This document shows positions 44,678 through 54,296 of a DNA stretch of 64,000 nt, one piece after another. A program made the translations under genes and the position numbers. The notes beneath the pieces are model-generated. The model saw only the letters and a list, made by a program, of their open reading frames with translations, was not told the DNA's origin and did not search any database. The stretch comes from Pseudonocardia sp. CNS-004 (GTDB lineage: Bacteria > Actinomycetota > Actinomycetes > Mycobacteriales > Pseudonocardiaceae): positions 1 through 64,000 of the forward strand of contig MKJV01000081.1 of assembly GCA_001942185.1 (NCBI GenBank), given 5' to 3'. Position 1 is the stretch's first letter. The number at the start of each line of letters is the position of its first letter.

Positions 44678-46005
44678 CGCCGGAGACCTCCTTCAGCCGA
44701 CGCCGGGTACTGCAGCTCGGCGCCCTCACCGCGAGCCTGCCGGCCCTGAGTTCGGTCCTGGCCGCGTGCGGCGGGGGTGGTGACAGTTCCGGCGCGGTGA
44801 AGTTCTCCGGCTGGGACTACGAGTCGGCGCTGGTGCAGGCGAACGTGGACCGGTTCGTCCAGCTGAACCCGGGCGTCCCCGTCGAGTACACGCCGATCAC
44901 CAGCTCGCAGTACGTGCAGAAGACGGTGGCCGAGTTCACCGGGGGCGGCGGGCCCGACGCCCTCTACGTGTACGACGACTCCCTGGCGGGCTGGGTGGCC
45001 GCCGAGTACCTGCAGCCGCTGGACGGGCTGCCCGGCGTGGACGAGGTGTACGCCGGCATCTACCCGTCCAACGCCGAGGCGATGACGGTCGACGGGAAGC
45101 GCTACGGCCTGCCGTACTACACCGACACGCAGTGCCTGATCTACAACGAGGCCATCCTCGCGAAGGCCGGGATCTCGGCCCCGCCGAAGACGCTGGACGA
45201 GCTGGAGCAGCAGTCGCAGCGGATCAAGGACGCCGGGATACTCGAGTTCCCGATCGGGCTCACCGCCCAGCTGCAGGACACCTGGCAGGCGTGGGTGTGG
45301 GGTCTCGTCTACGCCAGCGGCGGCGACATGTTCGACGAGGCGGGCAACCCGGTCATGGACGGCACCGACCCGACGGCGCGCGAGGTCCTCGCGTGGCTGC
45401 AGCGGGCGGCCACCGTCAGCAGGGTGATCGACCCCGCGGTGCTCCAGCTGCTGCCGGTGCCGCTCGACGACGCGATGAAGGCCGAGCGGTACGCGTTCAC
45501 GATCGGCGCCCGCTACGCGCTGCGCGACTACAACGACCCGGCCCGCTCGCAGACCGCGGGCAACCTGAAGATCGCCTACATCCCCAGCCTGGACGGCAGT
45601 GCGACCGGCACCGTCAGCACCACCCGGATGTACGCGCTGAGCAAGGACACCGAGGTCCAGGACAAGGCCTTCCAGCTGCTCACCTACCTGGGCGGGTTCA
45701 CCGACGGCCAGCCGTACACGGCGAAGTACTGGTTCCAGAAGAAGGGCCTCGGCTTCCCCTTCAAGGCGCTGGAGCAGGACCCGGAGGTGCAGGCGGGCAT
45801 CGCCACCTTCGCCGACCCGGAGATCTACTCCGGGCTCGCCGACGCGGCGCGGCCGCGCACGGTGGTCAAGCAGCCCTGGTACAGCGAGTACGAGAACGAA
45901 CAGCAGAAGACCGTCCAGCAGATCCTCAACAACCAGACCTCGCCCGACGACGCCGTCCGATCGCTGTCCGCGGCCGTGGCCTCGCTCAAGCAGAAGTACT
46001 CGTGA
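44674..46005 (+). CDS. Sugar-type ABC transporter substrate-binding lipoprotein (Tat signal)
   Basis: Extracellular solute-binding protein family 1, 443 residues. Twin-arginine lipoprotein signal FSRRRVLQLGALTASLP with lipobox SVLAAC (Cys32). Mature protein: KFSGWDYESALVQANVDRFV, TVAEFTGGGGPDALYVYDDS, KRYGLPYYTDTQCLIYNEAI and TTRMYALSKDTEVQDKAFQL. Such proteins bind mono- or oligosaccharides or sugar acids. It is followed by two MalF/MalG-type permeases and an MsmK-type ATPase, forming a complete importer. ATGA overlap with the regulator gene and GTGA overlap with the next permease. Confidence 0.88.
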   Translation: MTPETSFSRRRVLQLGALTASLPALSSVLAACGGGGDSSGAVKFSGWDYESALVQANVDRFVQLNPGVPVEYTPITSSQYVQKTVAEFTGGGGPDALYVYDDSLAGWVAAEYLQPLDGLPGVDEVYAGIYPSNAEAMTVDGKRYGLPYYTDTQCLIYNEAILAKAGISAPPKTLDELEQQSQRIKDAGILEFPIGLTAQLQDTWQAWVWGLVYASGGDMFDEAGNPVMDGTDPTAREVLAWLQRAATVSRVIDPAVLQLLPVPLDDAMKAERYAFTIGARYALRDYNDPARSQTAGNLKIAYIPSLDGSATGTVSTTRMYALSKDTEVQDKAFQLLTYLGGFTDGQPYTAKYWFQKKGLGFPFKALEQDPEVQAGIATFADPEIYSGLADAARPRTVVKQPWYSEYENEQQKTVQQILNNQTSPDDAVRSLSAAVASLKQKYS

Positions 46006-46946
46006 CGCTCACGGCCGCCGACACCGAGCAGCCGCCCGCCGCCGCGGCGTCGCGTCCGCGGCGCGGATTGTCCGACACCGCGCGCGCCTACCTCCTGAAC
46101 GCGCCCGCGATGATCGTCATCGGGCTGCTGGTGGCGTACCCGATCGGGTACTCGTTCTGGCTGTCCCTGCACCGCTACAACCTGAAGCTGCCGGCGCTGG
46201 AGCGGTTCGTCTGGTTCCAGAACTACCTCTCGCTGGTCAGCGACCCGGTGTTCCTGAGCTCGCTGCGCGTCACCGTCGCGTTCGTGGTGGTGGTGCTCGG
46301 GATGACCGTGATCCTCGGGACGGCCCTGGCGCTCGTGCTCAACGAGACGTTCCTCGGCCGCGGCGTGCTGCGCAGCCTGGTGCTGCTGCCGTGGGCGATG
46401 CCCGGTGTGGTGAACGGGCTGATGTGGCGCACGATCTTCGACGCGAAGACCGGTGCGCTCAACGGGCTGCTGCTGCAGCTCGGCCTGATCGACTCCTACC
46501 AGGCATGGTTGACCTCGCCCACCGGCGCCTTCCTGATCACCGCGTTCGCACAGGTGTGGAACACGCTGCCGTTCACCGTGATCATCCTGCTCGCGGGGCT
46601 GTCCACGATCCCGAGCGAGCAGTACGACGCGGCCAAGGTCGACCGCGCCGGGGTCGTGCAGCGGTTCACGCAGGTGACGCTGCCGTGGCTGCTGCACCCG
46701 CTGCTGATCGTGCTGATCCTGGAGACGATGAACGCGTTCCGGGCATTCGACACGATCTACGTGCTCACCGGCGGCGGGCCGGGCGACGCCACGAACGTGA
46801 TCGCCGTGCTCAACGTCCGCACCGTCCTGACCTACACCGACTTCGGCCTGGGCAGCGCGTACTCGTGGGTGATCACGATCGTCACGCTGGTGATCTCCAT
46901 CGGCTACATCTCGACGCTCTACCAGAGGGGGCGGATCGAGGTATGA
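46002..46946 (+). CDS. Sugar ABC transporter permease (MalF-like)
   Basis: 314 residues, six membrane helices: YLLNAPAMIVIGLLVAYPIG, VTVAFVVVVLGMTVILGTAL, LLPWAMPGVVNGLMWRTIF, FLITAFAQVWNTLPFTVIIL, LHPLLIVLILETMNAFRAFD and WVITIVTLVISIGYIST. The coupling (EAA) loop is EQYDAAKVDRAGVVQRFTQV followed by TLPWL. First permease of the sugar importer. GTG start at 46002; ATGA overlap with the second permease. Confidence 0.88.
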   Translation: MTLTAADTEQPPAAAASRPRRGLSDTARAYLLNAPAMIVIGLLVAYPIGYSFWLSLHRYNLKLPALERFVWFQNYLSLVSDPVFLSSLRVTVAFVVVVLGMTVILGTALALVLNETFLGRGVLRSLVLLPWAMPGVVNGLMWRTIFDAKTGALNGLLLQLGLIDSYQAWLTSPTGAFLITAFAQVWNTLPFTVIILLAGLSTIPSEQYDAAKVDRAGVVQRFTQVTLPWLLHPLLIVLILETMNAFRAFDTIYVLTGGGPGDATNVIAVLNVRTVLTYTDFGLGSAYSWVITIVTLVISIGYISTLYQRGRIEV

Positions 46947-47797
46947 CCAGGAAGGTCGTCCTCTACACGCTGGCGATCGGTTTCGCGCTGTACCTCGTGG
47001 TGCCGTTCTACTGGATCGTCAACATGAGCTTCATGCACGAGGCGGACGCCGCGTCGGTGCCGCCGCACTTCCTGCCCGACAACCCCACCCCGGAGAACTA
47101 CCTCAGCTTCGCGAACCCGAGCGCCAAGGAGGCGCTCGTCGGGTCGAACGCGGTGGCGGACACCCCGTACGCGGTGCTGAACAGCCTGGTGGTGGCGTTC
47201 TCGACGGCGGTCGTGAACCTGGTGCTCGGCACGTTCGCCGCCTACTCGTTCTCCCGGATCCGGTTCCGCGGCAGCCAGGTGCTGCTGATCGTCTACCTGC
47301 TGACGCGCATGGTGCCCGGCATCGCGATCATCATCCCGTTCTACCTGGTGATGCGCACGCTCGACCTGCTCGACACGTACGGCGCGCTGATCCTGTCCTA
47401 CACGACGTTCGCGCTGCCGATCACGATCTGGATCCTCAAGGACTACTTCCGCACGGTCCCGCGCGAGCTGGAGGACGCCGCGCGCGTGGACCGGTGCGGG
47501 TGGTTCCGCATGATGTGGACGGTGTTCCTCCCGATCTCCGCGCCCGGGCTGGTGGCGGCGGCGATCTTCTCGTTCATGACGGCGTGGAACGAGTTCATGT
47601 TCGCACTGTTCATGACCAGCACCATCAGCTCGCAGACCATCCCGGTGATCGCCGCCAACTTCGCCACCGACGTGGAGACGCAGGTGACGTTGATGGCGGC
47701 GGCGGGCGTGCTGGCGGTGGTGCCGCCGCTGGTGCTGGTGCTGATCTGCCAGCGGTTGATCGTGCAGGGCATGGCTGCCGGTTCGGTGAAGGGGTAG
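46943..47797 (+). CDS. Sugar ABC transporter permease (MalG-like)
   Basis: 284 residues. N-terminal helix KVVLYTLAIGFALYLVVPFY, then SLVVAFSTAVVNLVLGTFAA, LLIVYLLTRMVPGIAIIIPF, coupling loop PRELEDAARVDRCGWFRMMW and final helices GVLAVVPPLVLVLICQRLIV with the MalG-type end QGMAAGSVKG. An insertion after helix 1 (DNPTPENYLSFANPSAKEAL) is extracytoplasmic. Second permease subunit of the importer; the ATPase gene starts 3 nt after its stop. Confidence 0.88.
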   Translation: MTRKVVLYTLAIGFALYLVVPFYWIVNMSFMHEADAASVPPHFLPDNPTPENYLSFANPSAKEALVGSNAVADTPYAVLNSLVVAFSTAVVNLVLGTFAAYSFSRIRFRGSQVLLIVYLLTRMVPGIAIIIPFYLVMRTLDLLDTYGALILSYTTFALPITIWILKDYFRTVPRELEDAARVDRCGWFRMMWTVFLPISAPGLVAAAIFSFMTAWNEFMFALFMTSTISSQTIPVIAANFATDVETQVTLMAAAGVLAVVPPLVLVLICQRLIVQGMAAGSVKG

Positions 47798-47800
47798 ACG

Positions 47801-48918
<1,118 letters not shown>

Positions 48919-48922
<4 letters not shown>

Positions 48923-49827
48923 CGCAGGTGAACGTGTACCGACCCGACGACTTCGACGACTTCTGGGACTCGACGCTGAAGCAGGTGGCGAAGGTGCCGC
49001 TGCGGCCGTCGTTCGAGTACGTGGAGGAGCGCTCCACCGACGACGTCGCCGTCTACGACGTGCACTACGACAGCTGGGCGGGCGTGCGGATCTCCGGCTG
49101 GTACGCCGTGCCGCGCGCGGCGGGGCCGCACCCGGCGCTCATGCTGGTGCCCGGGTACATCTCCGAGCCGGTCATCCCCCGGAGCTGGGCGAAGAAGGGC
49201 TACGCCGCCTTCGCGGTGGCGCCGCGCGGCAAGCTCCGGTCGAACCAGCCGTACAACCCCGGCTACCCGGGGCTCCTCGTCGACAACATCGTCGACCCGA
49301 ACACCTACGGCTACCGCGGGTTCTACGTCGACGCCGTGCGGGCCGTCGACGCGGTGCTCACCCGGCCCGAGGTCGACCCCGCCCGCGTCGGCCTGCACGG
49401 CTCCAGCCAGGGCGGTGCGCTCACCATCACCACCGCCGCGCTGATGCCCGACGTCGTGACCTGCGGCGCCGCCGGCGCGCCCTACCTCTGCGGCTTCATG
49501 GAATCGGCCCGGCTCACCCACTCCTACCCGTACGAGGAGATCAACGAGTACCTGCGAGATCATCCCGATCATGAGCAGCGGGTGGCACAGTCCGTCGGGT
49601 ACTACGACGGCATCAACTTCGCACCGAACATCGAGGCCCCGATGTTGGTCTACATCGGCCTGGAGGACGACGTCTGCCCGCCGGAGACCGGGTTCGCGGT
49701 GCACGACGCGATGAAGTGCGAGAAGGAGCTGCTCACCTACGAACGCTGCGGTCACGACGCGGGGAACCACTGGGCCATGGAGAAGGTCGAGGCGTTCCTG
49801 GCGGGGCACCTGGGGGTGGCCCAATGA
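48919..49827 (+). CDS. AXE1-type acetyl (xylan) esterase-like alpha/beta-hydrolase
   Basis: 302 residues. N-terminal RPDDFDDFWDSTLKQVAKVP and VYDVHYDSWAGVRISGWYAV are typical of carbohydrate esterase family 7. Catalytic triad: Ser163 in GLHGSSQGGALT, Asp in GLEDDVCPPETGF and His in CGHDAGNHW. No signal peptide, so it acts in the cytoplasm on the imported sugar, removing acetyl or other acyl groups. GTG start within a GTGA overlap. Its stop overlaps a MIRU-like spacer leading to a second, degenerate copy. Confidence 0.82.
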
Positions 49828-49901
49828 GCGAGCTTGCGAGCGAATCATGTTGCAGCGCCTGCGCGAAGCGCCGGCCGAGCGTCAGCGAGGTCGAGCGGTG
49901 A
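49824..49901 (+). repeat. MIRU-like coding spacer between the two esterase genes (copy 2)
   Basis: 78 nt starting with ATG overlapping the first esterase TGA (ATGA) and ending with TGA overlapping the second esterase GTG (GTGA). It encodes 25 codons, MSELASESCCS then RRPSVSEVER. It shares ATGAGYGAGC, AGCGAATCAT, GCGAAGCG and CGAGCGTCAGCGAGG in order with the copy at 36622-36711 on the other strand. Confidence 0.6.
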
Positions 49902-50752
49902 GCGCTTTCGAGGGGTACTGGGACGCCGTCGACGCGGAGCTGGCGCAGCTGCCCCCGCAGCCGGTCCGCGATCTCGTCCCGCGCCGGTGCACCGCCGATT
50001 TCACCGGCTACGAGGTCCGGCTCACCAGCCTCGGCCCGTACCGGATCTTCGGGTACCTCAGCGTGCCCACCGGGCCGGGGCCGTACCCGGCGGTGCTCAC
50101 CACCCCGCGGTACGGCAGCGTCAACAACCCGCCCCACTACAACGACCGGCTCCGGTACGTCACGCTGGTGATCGCGCACCGGGGGCAGCGCACCGCCGAC
50201 TCGTCCTACGCCGCCGCGTACCCCGGCCTGCTGACCGACGGGATCGCCGACCCGGACCGCTACGTCTACCGCGGGATCGTCGCCGACTGCCTGCGGGCGG
50301 CCGAGTACCTGACCGCGCTCCCCGAGGTCGACACCTCGCGGGTGGCCGTCGCAGGCGACGACCTGGCCGTGCTCACCGCGGCCCGCCGGCCGCTCTTCGC
50401 CGCGCTCCAGGTCGCCGGTGCGCCGCTCTTCCGCGGAGCCGACCAGCCCGACGCGGACTACCCGGCGGCCGAGTTCGGCGACCACCTCCGGGCACACCCG
50501 CAGGACGCCGACGCGGTGCGGCGGACCCTCGCGTTGTTCGACCCGGAACGGCACGCGCCCGCGGTGACCGCGGCGGCACGGGTCGAGATCCCCGGCGAGG
50601 GCGGCCCACTGTCGGCGCTCGCGGAGGCGCTCGACGCGCAGCGGTACGCACCGACCCACCACGGCCAGGCCGACAACGACGCGGCGGACGCCTGGCTCGC
50701 CGGCAGGCTCGGTGCAGCGGCGATGTCCCGGTTCAGCAGGATGGCGGGATGA
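49898..50752 (+). CDS. AXE1-like esterase paralogue lacking the catalytic serine
   Basis: 284 residues, clearly related to the preceding esterase: SAFEGYWDAVDAELAQLPPQ, TADFTGYEVRLTSLGPYRIF, IAHRGQRTADSSYAAAYPGL and YVYRGIVADCLRAAEYL correspond to its neighbour's blocks. The nucleophile elbow GxSxGG is replaced by VAVAGDDLAVLTAARR, and the regions that should hold the Asp and His (EIPGEGGPL, APTHHGQADN) are poor. It is probably catalytically inactive, perhaps a sugar-binding or scaffolding partner. GTG start inside the MIRU-like junction; ATGA overlap with the PLP enzyme gene. Confidence 0.72.
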   Translation: MSAFEGYWDAVDAELAQLPPQPVRDLVPRRCTADFTGYEVRLTSLGPYRIFGYLSVPTGPGPYPAVLTTPRYGSVNNPPHYNDRLRYVTLVIAHRGQRTADSSYAAAYPGLLTDGIADPDRYVYRGIVADCLRAAEYLTALPEVDTSRVAVAGDDLAVLTAARRPLFAALQVAGAPLFRGADQPDADYPAAEFGDHLRAHPQDADAVRRTLALFDPERHAPAVTAAARVEIPGEGGPLSALAEALDAQRYAPTHHGQADNDAADAWLAGRLGAAAMSRFSRMAG

Positions 50753-51903
50753 CCGTCACCGAGAGCACCTACGTGAACGAGGTGTACGCCGAGCTGGGCG
50801 TGCGCCCCGTCGTGAACGCTGCCGCCACCCTGACCCGGCTCGGTGGCTCGCTCGTCGCACCGCCGGTGCTGCCCGCGATGGCCGCGGCCGCGCGGAACTT
50901 CGTCGACATCGTCGACCTGGGCCGGGCCGTCGGGCGCAGGCTGGCCGAAGCCACCCGCAACGAGGCCGCGCACGTCTCCAACGGCGCGGCCGCACTGCTC
51001 ACGCTCGGCGTGATCGCCTGCATCGCCCGCTCGAAGGGCGGCGCGTACGTGCTCGAGGACCTGCCCTACCTCGACCGCACCGGCGAGAAGACGGTCATCA
51101 TGTTCCGCGACCAGCGCAACCCGTACGACTACGCGGTCCGCCAGGTCGGCGTGCGGATCGTCGAGATCGGGCCGGACCCGGCCGAGCTGGCGGCGGCGTT
51201 CGACACCCGGACGGCGTGCGTGCTCTGGTTCGCGGGCGCCCACTTCGCCGAAGGCGCGCTGCCGATCGAGCAGGTGGTGGAGATCGCCCACAAGTCCGAC
51301 GTCCCGGTGCTCGTCGACGCCGCCGCCCAGGTCCCGCCGGTCTCGTCGCTGTGGCACTTCACCACGGAGGTCGGGGCCGACGGCGCGATCTTCAGCGGGG
51401 GGAAGGGCCTGCGCGGCCCGCAGTCGACCGGGCTGATGGTCGGCAAGGAGTGGCTGATCGCGGCGGCCCGCATCAACGGGGCGCCGCACCACTCCCTCGG
51501 CCGGGGCATGAAGGTCGGCAAGGAGGAGCTGCTCGGGCTCCTCGCCGCCGTCGAGTGGACCCTCCGCCAGGACGAGCCGGCGTTGATCGCGGCCTACGAG
51601 GCCTCGGTCGAGAGGTGGATCACCGGGCTGTCCGGGCTGGACGGGATCACCGTCAGCCGCGGCTACCCGAGCGAGGCGGGCCAGCCGCACGGCCGGGCGA
51701 TCGTCGAGGTCGGGTCGGAATCCGGCTGGAGCCGCGACGAGCTCATCGGCGCGCTGTGGCGCAACGACCCCGCGATCGCGGTCGCCCCGGACGGCTCGCG
51801 CGCCATCGCGCTGAACCCGCAGACCCTCCAACCCGGCGAGGACGAGCTCGTGCTCGCCGAGCTGCAACGCCTGCTGAGAATGAGAACCAAGGAGGTTCGT
51901 TAG
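50749..51903 (+). CDS. SelA/DgaE-like PLP-dependent enzyme (probable amino-sugar-acid ammonia-lyase or related)
   Basis: 384 residues, fold type I PLP enzyme related to selenocysteine synthase and D-glucosaminate-6-phosphate ammonia-lyase. Opening VYAELGVRPVVNAAATLTRL, EAAHVSNGAAALLTLGVIAC, VLVDAAAQVPPVSSLWHF (PLP-ring Asp) and Schiff-base Lys219 in IFSGGKGLRGPQSTG. No tRNA-binding extension and no selenocysteine genes nearby, so it is not SelA proper. Its partner downstream is RidA, which clears enamine/imine intermediates made by PLP dehydratases. The likely reaction is beta- or alpha,beta-elimination on an amino sugar acid (inference). Confidence 0.75.
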   Translation: MTVTESTYVNEVYAELGVRPVVNAAATLTRLGGSLVAPPVLPAMAAAARNFVDIVDLGRAVGRRLAEATRNEAAHVSNGAAALLTLGVIACIARSKGGAYVLEDLPYLDRTGEKTVIMFRDQRNPYDYAVRQVGVRIVEIGPDPAELAAAFDTRTACVLWFAGAHFAEGALPIEQVVEIAHKSDVPVLVDAAAQVPPVSSLWHFTTEVGADGAIFSGGKGLRGPQSTGLMVGKEWLIAAARINGAPHHSLGRGMKVGKEELLGLLAAVEWTLRQDEPALIAAYEASVERWITGLSGLDGITVSRGYPSEAGQPHGRAIVEVGSESGWSRDELIGALWRNDPAIAVAPDGSRAIALNPQTLQPGEDELVLAELQRLLRMRTKEVR

Positions 51904-51905
51904 GA

Positions 51906-52372
51906 ATGGGCGACATCGACGACAGGCTGAAGGCCGCCGGTATCGAGCTGCCGACCAAGGTGGCGCGCGGCGCAGGCCTCGTCCCGTGCGTGCAGCACGG
52001 TGACCTGCTGTTCGTCTCCGGGCACGGCCCCGCCGACCACGACGGCAACCTGCTCTACAAGGGCCGGGTCGCGCCGAGGTCAGCCTCGAGGAGGCCTACG
52101 ACGCCGCCCGCGCCACCGGCGTGCAGCTGCTGCGCAGCATCCGCGACCACCTGGGCGACCTGGACCGCGTCGAGCGCGTCGTCAAGGCGCTCGCCTTCGT
52201 CAACAGCGCCGACGACTTCCACGACCAGCCTGCGGTGATCCACGGCTTCTCCGACCTGATGGTCGAGATCTTCGGCGAGCGCGGAAGGCACGCCCGCTCC
52301 GCCATCGGCACCAGCAACCTGCCGATGAACCAGCCGGTGGAGATCGAGCTGATCGTCGCGGTGCGCGGCTGA
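51906..52372 (+). CDS. RidA/YjgF family enamine/imine deaminase, frameshifted
   Basis: About 155 residues. N-terminal frame: DIDDRLKAAGIELPTKVARG and DLLFVSGHGPADHDGNLLYK. C-terminal frame: AEVSLEEAYDAARATGVQLL, LGDLDRVERVVKALAFVNSA and HARSAIGTSNLPMNQPVEIE, with the RidA Arg in HARSAIG. The break near 52075 is repaired by one base after KGRV. RidA hydrolyses reactive 2-aminoacrylate-like intermediates. Its position 2 nt after the PLP enzyme gene supports a joint reaction sequence. Last gene of the operon; a GC-rich hairpin follows. Confidence 0.82.
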
Positions 52373-52384
52373 TCCTGGCCGGAC

Positions 52385-52430
52385 CGGAACGGGCCCCGGC
52401 CCCGGGGGGAGGGAGCCGGAACCCGTTCCG
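52385..52430. terminator. Bidirectional hairpin after ridA
   Basis: CGGAACGGG and CCCGTTCCG form a perfect 9-bp stem with an inner CCGGC/GCCGG stem, between the convergent ridA and membrane-protein genes. It starts 13 nt after the ridA stop. Confidence 0.6.
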
Positions 52431-52491
52431 CGCGCCGTCCGCGCCTCCGGGGTCTGGGAAGGCGGGACGACACGTCCGATGGTCGAACGGT

Positions 52492-53439
52492 TCAGCCGTC
52501 CGACCGGCGGTCGGACGACGCGCCGCCGCCCTGGCCGCCTTGACCACCCTGCTCGCCGCGGGAGTCGTCGTTCCCGGAGTCCCGGGAGCCGTCGTTCGAG
52601 TCGCTGTTCGAGTTGCTGTTCGAGTTGCCGTTCGAGTCGCTGCCCGAGTCGCCGTCCCGTGACGGACGGTCGGCGGGCGGGCCGGTGGGGTGGTCGGGGT
52701 TGCCGGGGGCCGCGGTGGGCGGGGTGCCGCGCCCCTCCGGCTTGCCGGCGCGGTCGGCGCCCGCGTCGTCCGCATCATCCGCGCCGTCCGGTTCGTCGCT
52801 CGCGCGGCCCGGTGCGGTGCCGGACCTGCCCGGCTGGTCGGTGTTCTCCTGGTGGGCGTTGTCCTGGTCGGCGCAGAAGCCGGGGACGTCCTCGGCCGAA
52901 CCGGCCGCGTCGACGAGCGAGCGGAACGCCGGGTTCTCGGCGGCCTTGCCGGGGTTGTCGGTGGCGTCGGCGGACCACGCGTTGCAGAGGCCGTGGACCG
53001 ACGGGGCGGGCGACGGTGCGCCGGTGGCGTCCGGATCGGGGCCCGCGGCGTCGTCGGTCGGTTCGGGTTCGGCGGTCGCCGTGGCGGTCGCCGAGGTCTG
53101 GTCGGTCGGCGACGGTGCGCCGGACGCGTTCGCGGCGAGCGCCACGCCGCCGCCGGCGCCGGCCAGAAGGACGGCGGCGGCGAGGATCTTCGCCGCGAGG
53201 ATCTTCGAAAGGAGTGTGCTGAACATCGAGGGTCTCCGGTCGGGTGCGCTGGGGAGCGGGAGCTCGCGGGGGGCGGCGGCGAAGGCGGCGACTGCGGCCG
53301 CCTCGCCGGCGAGCTCGCTCGCCGTGCCGGGGCCCGCGGCGGCGGCGAGGAGCTGCTGGAGGCCGGCTGGTCCGGGGCCACCGTCGAGCAGCTGCTCCGT
53401 GGTGGCCGCGGTCAGGCGGTCCGGGTTCGAGGTGCGCAT
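52492..53439 (-). CDS. Membrane protein with Asp/Ser/Asn-rich tail, putative partner of the ECF sigma factor
   Basis: 315 residues. The N-terminal cytoplasmic part (about 1-70) reads SNPDRLTAATTEQLLDG and GTASELAGEAAAVAAFAAAP, then one membrane helix ILAAKILAAAVLLAGAGGGV. The outer part has a small two-Cys domain, HGLCNAWSADATDNPG to AENPAFRSLVDAAGSAEDVP to GFCADQ, and a long low-complexity tail rich in Asp, Ser, Asn, Gly. This layout recurs beside actinobacterial ECF sigma genes and suggests an anti-sigma role, though no zinc-binding HxxxCxxC is present. ATG at 53439; an ATG at 53481 overlapping the sigma stop is possible. Confidence 0.65.
   Translation of the reverse strand: MRTSNPDRLTAATTEQLLDGGPGPAGLQQLLAAAAGPGTASELAGEAAAVAAFAAAPRELPLPSAPDRRPSMFSTLLSKILAAKILAAAVLLAGAGGGVALAANASGAPSPTDQTSATATATAEPEPTDDAAGPDPDATGAPSPAPSVHGLCNAWSADATDNPGKAAENPAFRSLVDAAGSAEDVPGFCADQDNAHQENTDQPGRSGTAPGRASDEPDGADDADDAGADRAGKPEGRGTPPTAAPGNPDHPTGPPADRPSRDGDSGSDSNGNSNSNSNSDSNDGSRDSGNDDSRGEQGGQGGQGGGASSDRRSDG
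52594..52653. repeat. Five tandem 12-nt units in the Ser/Asn/Asp-rich tail
   Basis: Units of the type GTTCGAGTYGCY repeat five times (the last degenerate) and encode the Ser-Asp/Asn alternation near the protein C-terminus. Such repeats can change copy number by slippage. Confidence 0.6.
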
Positions 53440-53473
53440 CTCAGGTCGTGCAGCGCCGCACCCGCGCAGAGCG

Positions 53474-54082
53474 TTACGCATTGTCCCCACCTGCCCACCG
53501 GTCGCTGCTGATCGCCTTGGCCAGCTTCTTCAGGCCGCGGTGGGTGGCCACCCGCACCGCGCCGGGCCGCTTGCCGAGCACCTTGGCCGCGGTCGGGGCA
53601 TCGAGCCCGACCACGGAGCGCAGGAGGACGGCCTCCGCCTCGGTCCGTGGCAACGCGAGGATCTGGGCCATCGCCCACCGCGTCGACATCCCCTCCACGG
53701 CGGATCCGTGCGCGTCGGCGCTGTCCGGGTGCTCGGCGAGCGCCTGCATCTCGGTCGGGTCGGCCGGTCGCCGGGTCCGGGTGCGGGCCCAGTCCATCGC
53801 ACGGTTGCGGCAGATCGTGCTGATCCAGCCCCGGAAACCGTCGAGGTCACCGTCGAAGCCACGCAGGTCCCGGGCGACCTGCAGCCAGGTCTCCGCGGTG
53901 ACGTCCTCGGCCTCGGCGCCGATCAGCGCCGTGGCGTACCGCAGCAGCTTGGGCTGCAGATCGCGGTACAGGGCGACGAAGCCGGCCTCCTCACCGCGGG
54001 CCGCGGCCCGCAACGCCTCCTCCAGGTCGGTCTCGACCCGGGGTGGGGTCACTTCGCCCGTGGCTGAGCGCACCCGTCCCAC
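53474..54082 (-). CDS. ECF-type RNA polymerase sigma factor
   Basis: 202 residues. Region 2: GEEAGFVALYRDLQPKLLRY, AEDVTAETWLQVARDLRGF, GFRGWISTICRNRAMDWART. Region 4: RWAMAQILALPRTEAEAVLL, GLDAPTAAKVLGKRPGAVRV, ATHRGLKKLAKAI. No region 1.1 or 3, as in ECF sigmas. GTG at 54082 is the longest start; a GTG at 54052 is possible. The gene downstream on the same strand encodes a single-pass membrane protein that is its likely anti-sigma partner. Confidence 0.88.
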   Translation of the reverse strand: MGRVRSATGEVTPPRVETDLEEALRAAARGEEAGFVALYRDLQPKLLRYATALIGAEAEDVTAETWLQVARDLRGFDGDLDGFRGWISTICRNRAMDWARTRTRRPADPTEMQALAEHPDSADAHGSAVEGMSTRWAMAQILALPRTEAEAVLLRSVVGLDAPTAAKVLGKRPGAVRVATHRGLKKLAKAISSDRWAGGDNA

Positions 54083-54296
54083 GTCCTTCCCGGACGGAGA
54101 GCGGGAGCATGGGGGAGCGCCGCCCTGACCGTCCTGTACGGCAGCGCCGCGCGCCGCCGGACCGTTACACGGCGGTTCCGCGCCGGGGGTTCAGGCCCGT
54201 CGCAACTCCGGAGCGGCCACCGCTGCCCGCCGCTCCGCGTCCCGGTAACGGCAACGAATCTTGGAGTGGTGCCCCACGGCTCCCAGCCTTGGAGGC

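Noticed and set aside
50749..51903. Selenocysteine synthase (SelA)
   Set aside because: Only the PLP core resembles SelA; there is no selB, selD or tRNA-Sec nearby and the partner is RidA.
52594..52653. CRISPR-like direct repeats
   Set aside because: Units are only 12 nt, contiguous without spacers, and code for a Ser/Asn/Asp tail.
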